A stretch of 64,000 nucleotides of DNA from CAYZWU01 sp964482235 (lineage in GTDB: Bacteria > Planctomycetota > B15-G4 > CAYZWU01), in assembly GCA_964482235.1 (NCBI GenBank), contig CAYZWU010000019.1:1-64000 (forward strand), given 5' to 3'. Within the stretch, counting starts at the first letter, position 1, and every line of letters starts with the position of its first letter. Position numbers and translations under genes: made by a program. The notes under the pieces were generated by a model. That model made no database searches. It was not told the origin of the DNA and was given only the letters and a program-made list of their open reading frames with translations. Below, in pieces: positions 42,364 through 51,456 of this stretch.

Positions 42364-43089
42364 TCAGGTCAAGAGTTCGGGAAGGTAGAGTATTCGCTGG
42401 CAGGACCGGCAGAGGATGATCTCGTTCATCGTGTAGATACGCTGGTAGTCGTTGTTCGAGATCGCCATGTAGCAGCCGCCGCAGATCAGCCCTTCGGCCG
42501 AGACGATTCCCATGCCGTCGCGCGCCTTCCGGACCCTCTCGTACGCCACGAGCGCATCGGGGTCGATCTCGTAGAGCATCTCCTCGCGCGTTTTATCCAG
42601 CTTCTCCGTTTCGGTCCTGTAGGAGTTCAGATCGTCTTCCAGCTCCGTCTTGATCGCATTGAACTCCTGGATCCGCTCGTTCTGCTCCGCCTCGAGCTTC
42701 TTCAGCTCCCGGCCCAGTTCTTCGAGGCTTTCGAAGGCTTCGAGGATATCCGTCTCGATCTTTCCCTTCTCCTCGTTCAGGCGCCTGATCTGGTCCTCCA
42801 GAGCAGTGTACTCCTGATTCGTCTTCACGATGAGAAGTTGCTGGCTGAACTTCTGGATATCCCCCTCGCGGGTCTTGAGCTCCATCTCCATCTGCCGGAT
42901 CTGCTTCTCGAAATCCTTGACGGAGTCTTCCTTGGCCGTGACGATCTGGTTCTCTGCGTCCAGCTCGCGCTGGTTCTTGGCAATGAGGGCGGGACATTCC
43001 CGGCACCGCTTCTTCAGCCTGTCCAGATCCTTGTCGATCCTGGACAGCCTGAGGAGGGCCTTCAGGGTGATCTTGATTGAATCAGCCAA
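42364..43089 (-). CDS. Coiled-coil protein with C4-type zinc ribbon (CT398/CdsZ-like)
   Basis: The protein has 241 residues: a long antiparallel coiled coil (about 20-170) followed by a zinc ribbon with Cys203, Cys206, Cys227 and Cys230 (CGGCYM...CRSCQR). This is the zf-RING_7/DUF164 family. Relatives are reported as DNA- or secretion-associated proteins (chlamydial CT398/CdsZ), and the gene commonly sits before or after rpoD/dnaG-type genes. The TTG start at 43089 follows GGGGGAG. Its exact role is unknown. It lies 145 bases after rpoD on the same strand. Confidence 0.88.
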   Translation of the reverse strand: MADSIKITLKALLRLSRIDKDLDRLKKRCRECPALIAKNQRELDAENQIVTAKEDSVKDFEKQIRQMEMELKTREGDIQKFSQQLLIVKTNQEYTALEDQIRRLNEEKGKIETDILEAFESLEELGRELKKLEAEQNERIQEFNAIKTELEDDLNSYRTETEKLDKTREEMLYEIDPDALVAYERVRKARDGMGIVSAEGLICGGCYMAISNNDYQRIYTMNEIILCRSCQRILYLPELLT

Positions 43090-43234
43090 TTCTTTTCTCC
43101 CCCGGTCTTCAGTGAACCGAGAAAATGGTCGAGCCGGGCAGTCTCGGGAAGCGAGTGCGAATCCATGGCATACGGTCCACGGAACCGCTTTCCGAAACGG
43201 CCGGAAAAGGGGGAGAATAGCAAATCCCGGAGCT

Positions 43235-44908
43235 CTATTCTACATTCTCAAGAAATCCCTCGAGAAGTCGACTCCGCACGGGGTGCTGGAGCTTGCGCAC
43301 CGCCTTGGCCTCGATCTGGCGCACCCTTTCCCGGGTCACCTTGAAAATGCGGCCTACTTCCTCGAGAGTATAGGTGTAACCGTCGCCGATTCCGTACCTG
43401 AGCTTGATGATCTCGCGCTCCCTGAACGAGAGCGTGTGGAGCACGGACCGGATCTTCTCCTTGAGCATCTCGTACGATGCCGCGCTGACGGGCGACTCGG
43501 CGCTCTCGTCCTCGATGAAGTCGCCGAAGTACGAGTCGTCGCCCTCGCCGATCGGCCTGTCGAGGGAGATGGGGTGCTTGGAGATCTTCATCACCCTCTT
43601 GGCCTCGTCGATGGTGATGGCGGCGGACTTGGCGATCTCGTCGATCGTCGGCTCGCGCCCCAGCGACTGGACCAGCTTCTTGGTGATGTTGCGCAGCTTC
43701 GACATCGTCTCGATCATGTGGACCGGGATCCGGATCGTACGGGCCTGGTCAGCGATCGATCGCGTGATGGCCTGGCGGATCCACCACGTGGCATAGGTGG
43801 AGAACTTGTATCCCCTCCTGTGCTCGTACTTCTCCACGGCCTTCATGAGCCCCGTGTTCCCTTCCTGGATCAGGTCGAGGAACGAGAGCCCGCGGTTCCT
43901 GTACTTCTTGGCAATGGAGACGACAAGACGCAGGTTGCCCTGGGAGAGCTGCTTCTTGGCGTTCTCGTACTCCTGGTACTGGCTGAGGATCTGGGAGATG
44001 CGGCGCTTCAGCCGCAGGGGCGACTCGAGAGCCTTCACCTGGAGGACCTCGAAACGCCGCTTCAGCTCCTGGTACTCGGCGCAGTTGTAGGGCCCCTCGT
44101 ACTCCTGCAGCTTCTTGTCGAGGTCGCTCATCTCCTTGTGGCGGTTCCGGAGCATGGCGATCATCGGCTTGATCTTCTTGAGCTGGATGTTGAGCTCCTC
44201 GAGAAGCAGGGATCCCTTGCGGCGGCGCCAGCAGACCTTCTTGACGATCTGCCACCGCTCGGCCGACTTGACCTGCTTCTTGATGAAGCGCTTGTAGTCC
44301 TCCTTGCAGAGCAGAAGAAGACGCTTGAGAGTGACGAGGTTCGCCTCCAGGCACTTGGCAATCTCCTCCTTGCCGGAATCGATCCCGCTGGTCGAGACCT
44401 TGAGCGTCCTGTCGAAGGCCAGCTTGCCCTTTCTCACGTCATCGAGGATCTCGATCCCTTCCCTCAGGGCGAAGCCCGAGCCGAGAATCAGCTTGCGGAA
44501 GATGCGGCGGGTGTTCTCGATCCGACGCGCCAGGGCGATCTCCTCCTCGCGCGTCAGAAGAGGGATCTCGCCCATCTGGGTGAGATACATCCTGACCGGA
44601 TCCTCGATCTTCTCCGTCGTGGCGGACTTGTCGTACGTCTCCTTGGGACGGGTCCGGTTCTCCTGACTGTCCGGCAAATCGGCCTCGTCGATCAGCTCGA
44701 TCCCCTGGTCGTCGAAGTAGAGAAGGAGATCGTCCAGGTTGTCGATTTCATCGGGAAAGACGGCGTTCATCTCCTCGTAGGTGATGTAGCCGTTCTTCTT
44801 TCCCTTCTCGACCATTGTCTTGAGAACGGGATCCATCTTCTCGAAAAGCTCGCTCTCGAGTGTTTTCTTTCTGCTTTCCTGCTTTTTAGTTCGATTCGAA
44901 CCTGCCAT
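43235..44908 (-). CDS. rpoD: RNA polymerase primary sigma factor (sigma-70)
   Basis: The protein has 557 residues. Region 1.1 is near the N-terminus (YITYEEMNAVFPDEIDNLDD), and region 1.2 is MYLTQMGEIPLLTREEEIAL. A long non-conserved region lies between 1.2 and 2. Region 2 contains NLRLVVSIAKKYRNRGLSFL and KFSTYATWWIRQAITRSIAD (core binding, -10 recognition), region 3 GREPTIDEIAK, and region 4 YTLEEVGRIFKVTRERVRQI (-35 recognition). All primary-sigma segments are complete. The N-terminal start is preceded by GAAGGG. It lies 48 bases after dnaG, the classic macromolecular-synthesis pairing. Confidence 0.96.
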   Translation of the reverse strand: MAGSNRTKKQESRKKTLESELFEKMDPVLKTMVEKGKKNGYITYEEMNAVFPDEIDNLDDLLLYFDDQGIELIDEADLPDSQENRTRPKETYDKSATTEKIEDPVRMYLTQMGEIPLLTREEEIALARRIENTRRIFRKLILGSGFALREGIEILDDVRKGKLAFDRTLKVSTSGIDSGKEEIAKCLEANLVTLKRLLLLCKEDYKRFIKKQVKSAERWQIVKKVCWRRRKGSLLLEELNIQLKKIKPMIAMLRNRHKEMSDLDKKLQEYEGPYNCAEYQELKRRFEVLQVKALESPLRLKRRISQILSQYQEYENAKKQLSQGNLRLVVSIAKKYRNRGLSFLDLIQEGNTGLMKAVEKYEHRRGYKFSTYATWWIRQAITRSIADQARTIRIPVHMIETMSKLRNITKKLVQSLGREPTIDEIAKSAAITIDEAKRVMKISKHPISLDRPIGEGDDSYFGDFIEDESAESPVSAASYEMLKEKIRSVLHTLSFREREIIKLRYGIGDGYTYTLEEVGRIFKVTRERVRQIEAKAVRKLQHPVRSRLLEGFLENVE

Positions 44909-44956
44909 GGCAACCCTTCTTCAAGAGTTCGAAATTCTCTTGAAACATGGCCGCAA

Positions 44957-46780
44957 TCAGGATGCTTCCTCTTCGAAGAATCCGCGGCGCTTCAATCTGT
45001 CTCTTTCCTTCAGGCGACGGTTGAGCTCAGCCAGGTATTCGTCTGCTTCCTTGCTGTTCTCCTCCTGGAGAAGACCACTCCTCTCCCGCCTGATTCTGAG
45101 ATACTCTTTTTCTTCTCGCTGCAACGCCAAGAATGCCACTGCCTCCTCTACCAGGGCGCGAGGCTCGGCGCGCCTTTCTTCTGCCGTCAGGCTTATCAAC
45201 CGCTGTCTTGCCGACTCCTCGCTGCTCAAGTCGGTCACGAGTTCACGGATCTCGATGGATTCCGCCTTTTTGCACTTGATGAGCAGATCGAGAATTACCC
45301 GGCCTTCCGGAGATACCAGCTCGATTCGGTCAAGCCTGTCTCTGAACTCAGCAATCAGCTCCGGTGACCTGAGAAGGCCGAGGATCAGATCGTTCTCTGC
45401 ATCCAGGCCGAGGTCCCGCGAGCCTTGTCTGCGATCCACTGGACTCCGTTCCCGCGAGCGGCGACGCGCCGACCCGGTTTCCTGTTCGCGGTCGGCTCGA
45501 TACTCCTTGCGCAGCAGCTCCTCCCGGATATCCAGGGTGTCGGCGATCCTTCGGAGAACGAGGTCTCGCTTGATCGGATCGCCTATCTTGCCCGTCAGCC
45601 GGAGCAGCTCGCGGGCGATCCTCGACCGACCACCCGGGCTGGCGAGGTCGAAGCGGCGAGACAGCTCCTCCACCGTATAGTCGAAGAAGTCCCGGCTCCG
45701 TTCCATGACCAGCTGCCGGAAATCGGAGGCAGTGTGATGCCGGAAGAAATCACAGGGATCCATCCCTCCCTCGAGAGGGACCACGGAAAGATCGAGGTCA
45801 TGGCTCAGAAGCACCTCAAGGCCGCGCAACGCAGCCGCCTTGCCCGCACTGTCGCCGTCGAAGACGAGAAAGACCCGATCAGCCATCCTCTTCAGGAGGA
45901 GGGAGTGATCATTGGTCAGCGCCGTTCCCAGCGTGGCCACGGCGGCATCGATGCCGCACTGGTGCATCATCATCACGTCGGTGTAACCTTCCACGATCAC
46001 GGCCGAGCGCTTGACGGAGATCGCCTTGCGAGCCAGGTTCAGCCCGTACAGCAGCCTGTTCTTCCGAAAAACCTCTGTTTCCGGGGAGTTGATGTACTTC
46101 GGTTCCGAATCGTCCAGAACCCTTCCTCCAAATCCCACGACTCTTCCTTGCATGTCAAAGATCGGTATCGTCAGTCTATTGCGATAAAGGTCGTAATGCC
46201 TTCCAGAATCAGCCTTTCGAACGAGACCGGCCAGCAGCAGCTCTCTCCGGGAATAGCCCTGGTCGGTCATCTCGTCAAGGAGGGAGGTCCATTTCTCCTT
46301 GGCGAATCCTAGCCGGAACGAGCCTCCGTCCAGACCTCTCTTCTCGAGATATTTTCTGGCTCCGGCGCATTCCTCGAGCTGCAGGTTTTTTTCAAAGATG
46401 CGGCAAGCCGCTTCGAGCACTTGATAGAGCCTTGTCTTGTTCGACCGGCTCGATGCCGTCTGTGTTCCCCGGCTCCTCTCGATGGGTACACCGGCACGAT
46501 CTGCCAGGATCTGCAGGGCCTCGGCGAATGAAATCCCTTCGATCGACTTCACGAAGTCAAAGATATCGCCCGACTTCTTGCATCCGAAGCAGTGAAAGAA
46601 CTGCTCCACCTGGTTCACTGAGAACGACGGTGCCGACTCCGCGTGAAACGGACAGAGGGCGACAAAACGTGTCCCCCGCTTGGTCAGTTCGATGTACGAA
46701 CCGATCACCTCAACGACATCAAGCCTATCCTTGATTCGCCTTACCGTGTCATCGCCGCCGGGCAGTTGCCTAGAGGACAA
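44957..46780 (-). CDS. dnaG: DNA primase
   Basis: DnaG makes RNA primers at the replication fork. The 607-residue protein has the CHC2 zinc finger Cys43-x2-His46 and Cys64-x2-Cys67 (CPFHAESAPSF, HCFGCKKSGD), then the RNA polymerase domain with the TOPRIM motifs VIVEGYTDVM (Glu) and FLVFDGDSAGKAA (Asp-x-Asp). A C-terminal helicase-binding-like region is rich in charged helices. The start is TTG at 46780, preceded by AAGGAA. The upstream 196-bp AT-rich gap (46781-46976) should hold the promoter of the dnaG-rpoD unit; the best candidate -10 there is TAGAAT on the minus strand near 46875, with no good -35. Confidence 0.95.
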   Translation of the reverse strand: MSSRQLPGGDDTVRRIKDRLDVVEVIGSYIELTKRGTRFVALCPFHAESAPSFSVNQVEQFFHCFGCKKSGDIFDFVKSIEGISFAEALQILADRAGVPIERSRGTQTASSRSNKTRLYQVLEAACRIFEKNLQLEECAGARKYLEKRGLDGGSFRLGFAKEKWTSLLDEMTDQGYSRRELLLAGLVRKADSGRHYDLYRNRLTIPIFDMQGRVVGFGGRVLDDSEPKYINSPETEVFRKNRLLYGLNLARKAISVKRSAVIVEGYTDVMMMHQCGIDAAVATLGTALTNDHSLLLKRMADRVFLVFDGDSAGKAAALRGLEVLLSHDLDLSVVPLEGGMDPCDFFRHHTASDFRQLVMERSRDFFDYTVEELSRRFDLASPGGRSRIARELLRLTGKIGDPIKRDLVLRRIADTLDIREELLRKEYRADREQETGSARRRSRERSPVDRRQGSRDLGLDAENDLILGLLRSPELIAEFRDRLDRIELVSPEGRVILDLLIKCKKAESIEIRELVTDLSSEESARQRLISLTAEERRAEPRALVEEAVAFLALQREEKEYLRIRRERSGLLQEENSKEADEYLAELNRRLKERDRLKRRGFFEEEAS

Positions 46781-46976
46781 TTAATTCCTTAATATTCCAG
46801 GAGTTAGAAAATAGAAATAAAACGACGATAATTTAGGTTGCGACTCCCGAGTGCCTTAGGATTCGCTATATTCTACACAAAATCAAAACGTACAATAATA
46901 CACTGCATTGAGAAAAAAATCAAATCGTTGTTCTTTTTTATCCTTTTTCAGCCCAATCAGAGTAATATCCCTTAAT

Positions 46977-47879
46977 TCATTTCATTTTCAGCAGATCGAA
47001 CTCCATCGCCTTCTCGAAGAGCAGGACGATCTCCTGCGGACTCAGGGTCTCGGCACGACGATCGATTTCCAGGCCCTGATCAATAAACTTCTGTCTATAT
47101 AGCGCCTTCTCTTCGATTCTCAAGTGGGAAAGAAGAGATTTGAGCCATCCCTTCCGCCGCTGGGCGAATAGCCCCTGGGCAAACATCTTGAAACGGCTGT
47201 AAGTCTTGTCCTCGAGAGGGGATTCCGTTCTCCGCTCGATCCGAACGATCGATGATTGAACGAGCGGTTTCGGCCAGAACGAATCGGGGCCGATCCGCCT
47301 GACCAGCCTGGTCGCCGCCTTTAGCGAGATCAGAACGGAGACCAGGCCGTACGACCGGCTGCCCGGCGCGGCAACCAGCCGCCCGGCGACCTCAGCCTGC
47401 ACGGTCACCACCATGAGGGACCAGGGCAGGTCGGATTCGATGATATTGACGAGAACAGGGGTGGCCACGTTGTAGGGCAGGTTGGCCACGATCTTGAGGG
47501 ATGACGATTGCCTTTCAGCCAAAAGAACTCTCAACCTGTCGAGAACCAGTGGATTGAGGCGGTTTTTCCTCTCCAGGATGTCGGCCTGAAGCCAGGTGAC
47601 ATTGCTCGGAGCGCCCAGAAGCTGCCTGGCAACGTCGCCGAGGCTCTCGTCGATTTCCACTGCAAGAACTCTGGCCCTCGAGGCGGCAAGCTCCTCGGTG
47701 AGCGCCCCCGGTCCCGATCCGACCTCGAGCACCAGGTCGTCGGGACGCAGATCAGCCTCCTTCACGACGAGGCGCAGAATGCCCCTGTCCTTGAGAAAGT
47801 TCTGTCCCAGCCTCTTGCGGGGATGGAGCCCTCGCTGCTCCATGGCGGATCTGATGCTGCTCAGGTTTGTCAAAGCCAT
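46977..47879 (-). CDS. rsmA: 16S rRNA dimethyladenosine transferase
   Basis: RsmA (KsgA) dimethylates two adjacent adenosines (A1518/A1519 in E. coli) in the 3' end of 16S rRNA, a late small-subunit check. The 300-residue product from ATG 47879 has PRKRLGQNFLKD, the SAM motif VLEVGSGPGALTEEL and the catalytic motif NLPYNVATPVL. QAEVAGRLVAAPGSRSYG also fits the family. The ATG was chosen over an earlier GTG (47915) because it starts 4 bases after the upstream stop and matches the family N-terminus. It is the last gene of this minus-strand run. Confidence 0.95.
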   Translation of the reverse strand: MALTNLSSIRSAMEQRGLHPRKRLGQNFLKDRGILRLVVKEADLRPDDLVLEVGSGPGALTEELAASRARVLAVEIDESLGDVARQLLGAPSNVTWLQADILERKNRLNPLVLDRLRVLLAERQSSSLKIVANLPYNVATPVLVNIIESDLPWSLMVVTVQAEVAGRLVAAPGSRSYGLVSVLISLKAATRLVRRIGPDSFWPKPLVQSSIVRIERRTESPLEDKTYSRFKMFAQGLFAQRRKGWLKSLLSHLRIEEKALYRQKFIDQGLEIDRRAETLSPQEIVLLFEKAMEFDLLKMK

Positions 47880-47883
47880 CGGG

Positions 47884-50478
47884 TTACAGTCCCTTCGCGG
47901 CTTTCTCGACACCATCGAGGATCTTCTTCAGCGTCATGTCAGGCCCGTCCGGATCGGGCTCCAGGACATAGACGCCCTCATCCATGATCCCGGCCACTAT
48001 CTCGCATCGTCCGTTCCTGTCGATATCCATCCCGAGCAGGTTGGTGATCGCCGCCCCGCTCTTCTTGAGCCGCGTCCTCACGATTCCGGTCATCAGGTCG
48101 ACCACCGTGATCTCGCCGGAAGGATCGGAAACCAGGATCTCCTGGCTGCCATCGTTGTCGAGATCGCAGAATACCGGCTCGCGAGCCGTGATCCCCCTGA
48201 TCTTCTTCCACCAGATCACTTCTCCCGTCTCGCTGTTGAAAAGGAGTAGCGAGCCACCGTTGCTCGACAGGAGGAAGCCGAACCATGCCTCGTCCCGCGC
48301 CCTGACGGGATGGCAGTAGAAGCGGGAACCGAGAACGCCGTCGAGAAGGATCAACCTCTTCTCTTCATCCTCGTCGCCGGGCCGCAGGATCGCCGCCCTG
48401 TTCTGGAGATCGATTCCCGTGGCCAGCCAGGGAGACCGGTTCTTGTTGCCGGGAAGAATTGTTCTCAGGCTCGGAGAGCCTTTCATGAACTGCTCGATCA
48501 GGGCGAAGTCTGCAGGATCTTCCCTGATACCGTCCTCGCGAACCACCCGGCATCCGCCGTTGCCAGGGGAAATGCGGATGGAATTCCGGCGCGCGATCAG
48601 CGGGACCGTCTGATCGGCGTCGACCTCGACCTCCAACCATTGGAGTTCGAGCGGTTCGCTCTCTTCGCGCAGGGTCGGCTCTTCCCGCAGGGGGGGGGAA
48701 ACCGGAACTGCGACCCGAGAACCGAGAAAGGAGGTCTCAGCACCATCGGGAAAGAAAACCGGCGCCGCCGGCTCCTCGTGCCGGGTGCCGTTGAATCCGA
48801 TGAAGCGGCACGCTCCCTCCACGGTTGGATAAAGATCCGTGATCCTGAAATCCCCCAGGGGAACGCTACTCTCCAAGGCACCCTCTTCCGAAAGAAGATG
48901 GCACGCCGTCCGGGAGGAGATCTCGTTCCGGAGAACGACCAGGATCATGCCCTTGCCGTGATCGATCCACTCGGTGCCGACGATCGATCCCACGAACTCC
49001 TTCTCCCAGACGACCCTGCCGGTCTCGAGATCGTGCTGTCTCAGGAGCGAGAGGCTCAGGCCGCAGGGGATCGGCTGGACATTGGAGAGCGGGAACGACA
49101 CGAGGAGCGGTATCTGATGCGTCCACAACGTGATGGCATACTGCCGCCCATTGGCGGCGACCCGGAGGATCGACTGCGGTTCACCCTCGCCGTGGCTTTC
49201 CCAGAGCATCGAGCCCCGGCGCGGTTCGAGGCAGGTGATCCTCTTCCATGTCTTGCTGAACACGGCGATCTTCTCGTCGCCGCCCTTCCGGTCCCTCAGT
49301 ACGGTGACATTGTCGAAGAGCCCGAGACTGGTCGACCAGAGCTTGCGAGCCTCACCGGTCAAGGCGGTCAGGCAGCCGTCTCCTGCCGCGGCGTCGGCAT
49401 GCTTCATGAGGATGCCGTCGCCGCCCCTGCCATCGACATCGCCCAGCGGCTCCATGGTGATCAGGCCGGACGCCCGGTAGAATCGTACGATCCTGTTCCG
49501 GAAATCGATCAGGCGGAGCAGGTCTACCATCCCCTCGCCCGACGACGCCATCTCCAGGATCGCCCGGGAGCGCTGCGAATCGCTCATCCCGTTGATGCGG
49601 CTCACCAGAATCTCCACCAGCGACAGGGCGTTGCGGCGAACGGTGCGGAAGCCGATGGAGAACTGCCTGCTGCGGCCCTCTTCCTGCTGCGGCGGATTCT
49701 GGAGATCGAAGGGGTTTCTTTCCGTGTCGTGCCCCCAATCGTTGAAGCTCCCGCCCATGACCTGATGGACCTTGACGCCGGCATAACCCGACGAATCCTT
49801 GACCGCCGTGGAAGTCCATTCGGCCACGTTGCCCACCATGTCGTAGCAGCCGCAGGGCGACTTGCCGCTTTCGAAGGTACCCACCCGGGCCGGCTCGCAG
49901 ATGCCGGAGCGTCTCGAGTTGCAGAAGAAGCGCATGAAGTTGTGACCCCATGGATATCGACGGCTGCTCCCCTGAATGACTCCGGCCGCGTTCCGCCACT
50001 CTCGGACCGTGGGAATATTCTTGCCGTAGAAGGACGAGTAGGCCGTTGCATCGCCGACATTCACGCCCACGACGGGAAGGTCCTCATCTTCCTCATCGAC
50101 AACAAGAGTGTGCCCGTAATAGTCGTCGAACTCTCCTGCGCCCTGCAGGAAGTAGACATCGTTGGTAGGCCAGAAGCCGGACTCGTCCAGGAACCGGACG
50201 TACTCCCCCCGGGTCACCTCGTACCTGTCGATGAAGTACGCCTTGGGATAGATGAACTTCCCGTCATCCTTTCGAGAGCCCTGAAGGAAGACGACGGTCA
50301 TGTTCTCGATCTCGGGGAGGAGGCAGCGGTTGTCCTCGATCGATTCGGCCCCGTTGCGGCCGCAACCGGGAAAGGAGGAGAGAAAAAGAAGGTTGAAAAG
50401 GCAAAGCGCCAATACCGGGGAAAGCAGAAGGAGGGGCCGCATCCTCCGGATGCCAGCCCCTCCCTTGTTCTTTTTCAT
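47884..50478 (-). CDS. Lipoprotein with a non-catalytic formylglycine-enzyme-like domain and propeller repeats
   Basis: The protein has 864 residues from ATG 50478 and a lipoprotein-like signal (LFLSSFPGC, Cys39). An FGE-sulfatase/SUMF1-type domain follows (about 55-290): YPKAYFIDRYEVTRGEYVRF, PTVREWRNAAG, CGCYDMVGNVAEWTST, VMGGSFNDWGHD and IGFRTVRR. Formylglycine enzymes have GFRC with an active cysteine; here it is GFRT, so oxidase activity is unlikely. The rest looks like PQQ/FG-GAP-type propeller blades (FCDLDNDGSQEILVSDPSGE, LLGMDIDRNGRCEIVAGIMD), the latter calcium-binding DxDxNG loops. It probably binds ligands in the periplasm. Alternative ATG 50442. Confidence 0.85.
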   Translation of the reverse strand: MKKNKGGAGIRRMRPLLLLSPVLALCLFNLLFLSSFPGCGRNGAESIEDNRCLLPEIENMTVVFLQGSRKDDGKFIYPKAYFIDRYEVTRGEYVRFLDESGFWPTNDVYFLQGAGEFDDYYGHTLVVDEEDEDLPVVGVNVGDATAYSSFYGKNIPTVREWRNAAGVIQGSSRRYPWGHNFMRFFCNSRRSGICEPARVGTFESGKSPCGCYDMVGNVAEWTSTAVKDSSGYAGVKVHQVMGGSFNDWGHDTERNPFDLQNPPQQEEGRSRQFSIGFRTVRRNALSLVEILVSRINGMSDSQRSRAILEMASSGEGMVDLLRLIDFRNRIVRFYRASGLITMEPLGDVDGRGGDGILMKHADAAAGDGCLTALTGEARKLWSTSLGLFDNVTVLRDRKGGDEKIAVFSKTWKRITCLEPRRGSMLWESHGEGEPQSILRVAANGRQYAITLWTHQIPLLVSFPLSNVQPIPCGLSLSLLRQHDLETGRVVWEKEFVGSIVGTEWIDHGKGMILVVLRNEISSRTACHLLSEEGALESSVPLGDFRITDLYPTVEGACRFIGFNGTRHEEPAAPVFFPDGAETSFLGSRVAVPVSPPLREEPTLREESEPLELQWLEVEVDADQTVPLIARRNSIRISPGNGGCRVVREDGIREDPADFALIEQFMKGSPSLRTILPGNKNRSPWLATGIDLQNRAAILRPGDEDEEKRLILLDGVLGSRFYCHPVRARDEAWFGFLLSSNGGSLLLFNSETGEVIWWKKIRGITAREPVFCDLDNDGSQEILVSDPSGEITVVDLMTGIVRTRLKKSGAAITNLLGMDIDRNGRCEIVAGIMDEGVYVLEPDPDGPDMTLKKILDGVEKAAKGL

Positions 50479-50579
50479 TCTGCCGAAACGTCTAACCGGA
50501 TGGTGCCCGCTTTTCGAAAGACAAGGCATCCCACACCACAATGGTCGGCTCCGTCAATGGAACGATTCGATACGGTCGT

Positions 50580-51341
50580 TTACTTCTTGCTGGGCGGGGT
50601 CATTACGATTTCGACTCTCCGGTTCCGCATCTTGTTGTCGCTCGACGTGTTGTCGACAAGGGGATTGTGAGGGCCGAAACCGGCCACGCTCATCCGCTTC
50701 TCGTTGATGCCGTTCTTCCTGAGATAGTCGAAGACGGCAAGGGCCCGCCTCGTGGAAAGCTGGACATTACCCAGCGGATTCTGGGCGATGGTCTTCTTCA
50801 CCGGATCCGAATCGGTGTGTCCGATCACCTGGATCAGGCTATCCCCGGTGCGGAGCTTGCTGATCACGAGATTCAGAGCCTGCTTTCCCTGGTCCTTGAT
50901 GGTCGTGGAGCCGGAATCGAAGAGGACCTGGTCGGGAAGACGGAGTCCGACGCCCACCAGGTTGTCGGGCTGGTAGACCTCTATTCCGAAATCGTTGGTC
51001 ATGTCCAGACCTGACGTCGTGCTCTCCTTCGGCGTGTTCTCCAGGGCCTTCAGCTGCTCTCTCAATCTTTCGATCTCGGTGTTCTTGGCCGCAAGATCCT
51101 GCTCGTTGGAGAGGTTCTTGTTTTGAAGCTCGTGAACCTTGTTCACGTACGTGGCCTTGTCCTTGCCCAGTTCATCGATCTGCTGGTCCTTCAGGCCCAG
51201 AGCATTGCGCGTATCCTCGAGCTCTTTCTTGATCTCTTTCTTGATACGCTCGTGCTCGCCAACTGTGACGCAGCCGGATGTGGTCAGGGCGACAAATGCC
51301 AGGACAACCACAACCCACACGCCGATCCTCCTGTTCAACAC
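50580..51341 (-). CDS. OmpA-family lipoprotein (Pal-like)
   Basis: This 253-residue lipoprotein has a signal peptide with lipobox LTTSGC (Cys24), a coiled coil (about 30-95), and a C-terminal OmpA peptidoglycan-binding domain. That domain has VLFDSGSTTIKDQGKQAL, IQVIGHTDSDPV, LSTRRALAVFDYLRKNGI, and MRNRRVEIVM. The domain residues GHTDSDP and NRRVEI bind diaminopimelate in the family. It should tether the outer membrane to the cell wall. The GTG at 51341 follows GGAGGAGG. The order coiled coil then OmpA differs from short Pal, which lacks the coil. Confidence 0.92.
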   Translation of the reverse strand: MLNRRIGVWVVVVLAFVALTTSGCVTVGEHERIKKEIKKELEDTRNALGLKDQQIDELGKDKATYVNKVHELQNKNLSNEQDLAAKNTEIERLREQLKALENTPKESTTSGLDMTNDFGIEVYQPDNLVGVGLRLPDQVLFDSGSTTIKDQGKQALNLVISKLRTGDSLIQVIGHTDSDPVKKTIAQNPLGNVQLSTRRALAVFDYLRKNGINEKRMSVAGFGPHNPLVDNTSSDNKMRNRRVEIVMTPPSKK

Positions 51342-51456
51342 AGTTCACCTCCTCCACTTATCCCGGAGCCAATGTTTTTGATGATCCCACCCGCACGCAC
51401 CCGATCCGGCACGTAAAACACAGTCGAATCCGATTCGATCAATATCCGGTCAGCTG

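Noticed and set aside
42830..45367. 845-codon plus-strand frame across the zinc-ribbon, rpoD and dnaG genes
   Set aside because: It runs antisense through three confident genes, including intergenic DNA.
48310..50670. A 786-codon plus-strand frame opposite the formylglycine-enzyme-like lipoprotein
   Set aside because: Shadow frame; composition is typical of reversed high-GC codons, and it runs past the end of the real gene without start signals.
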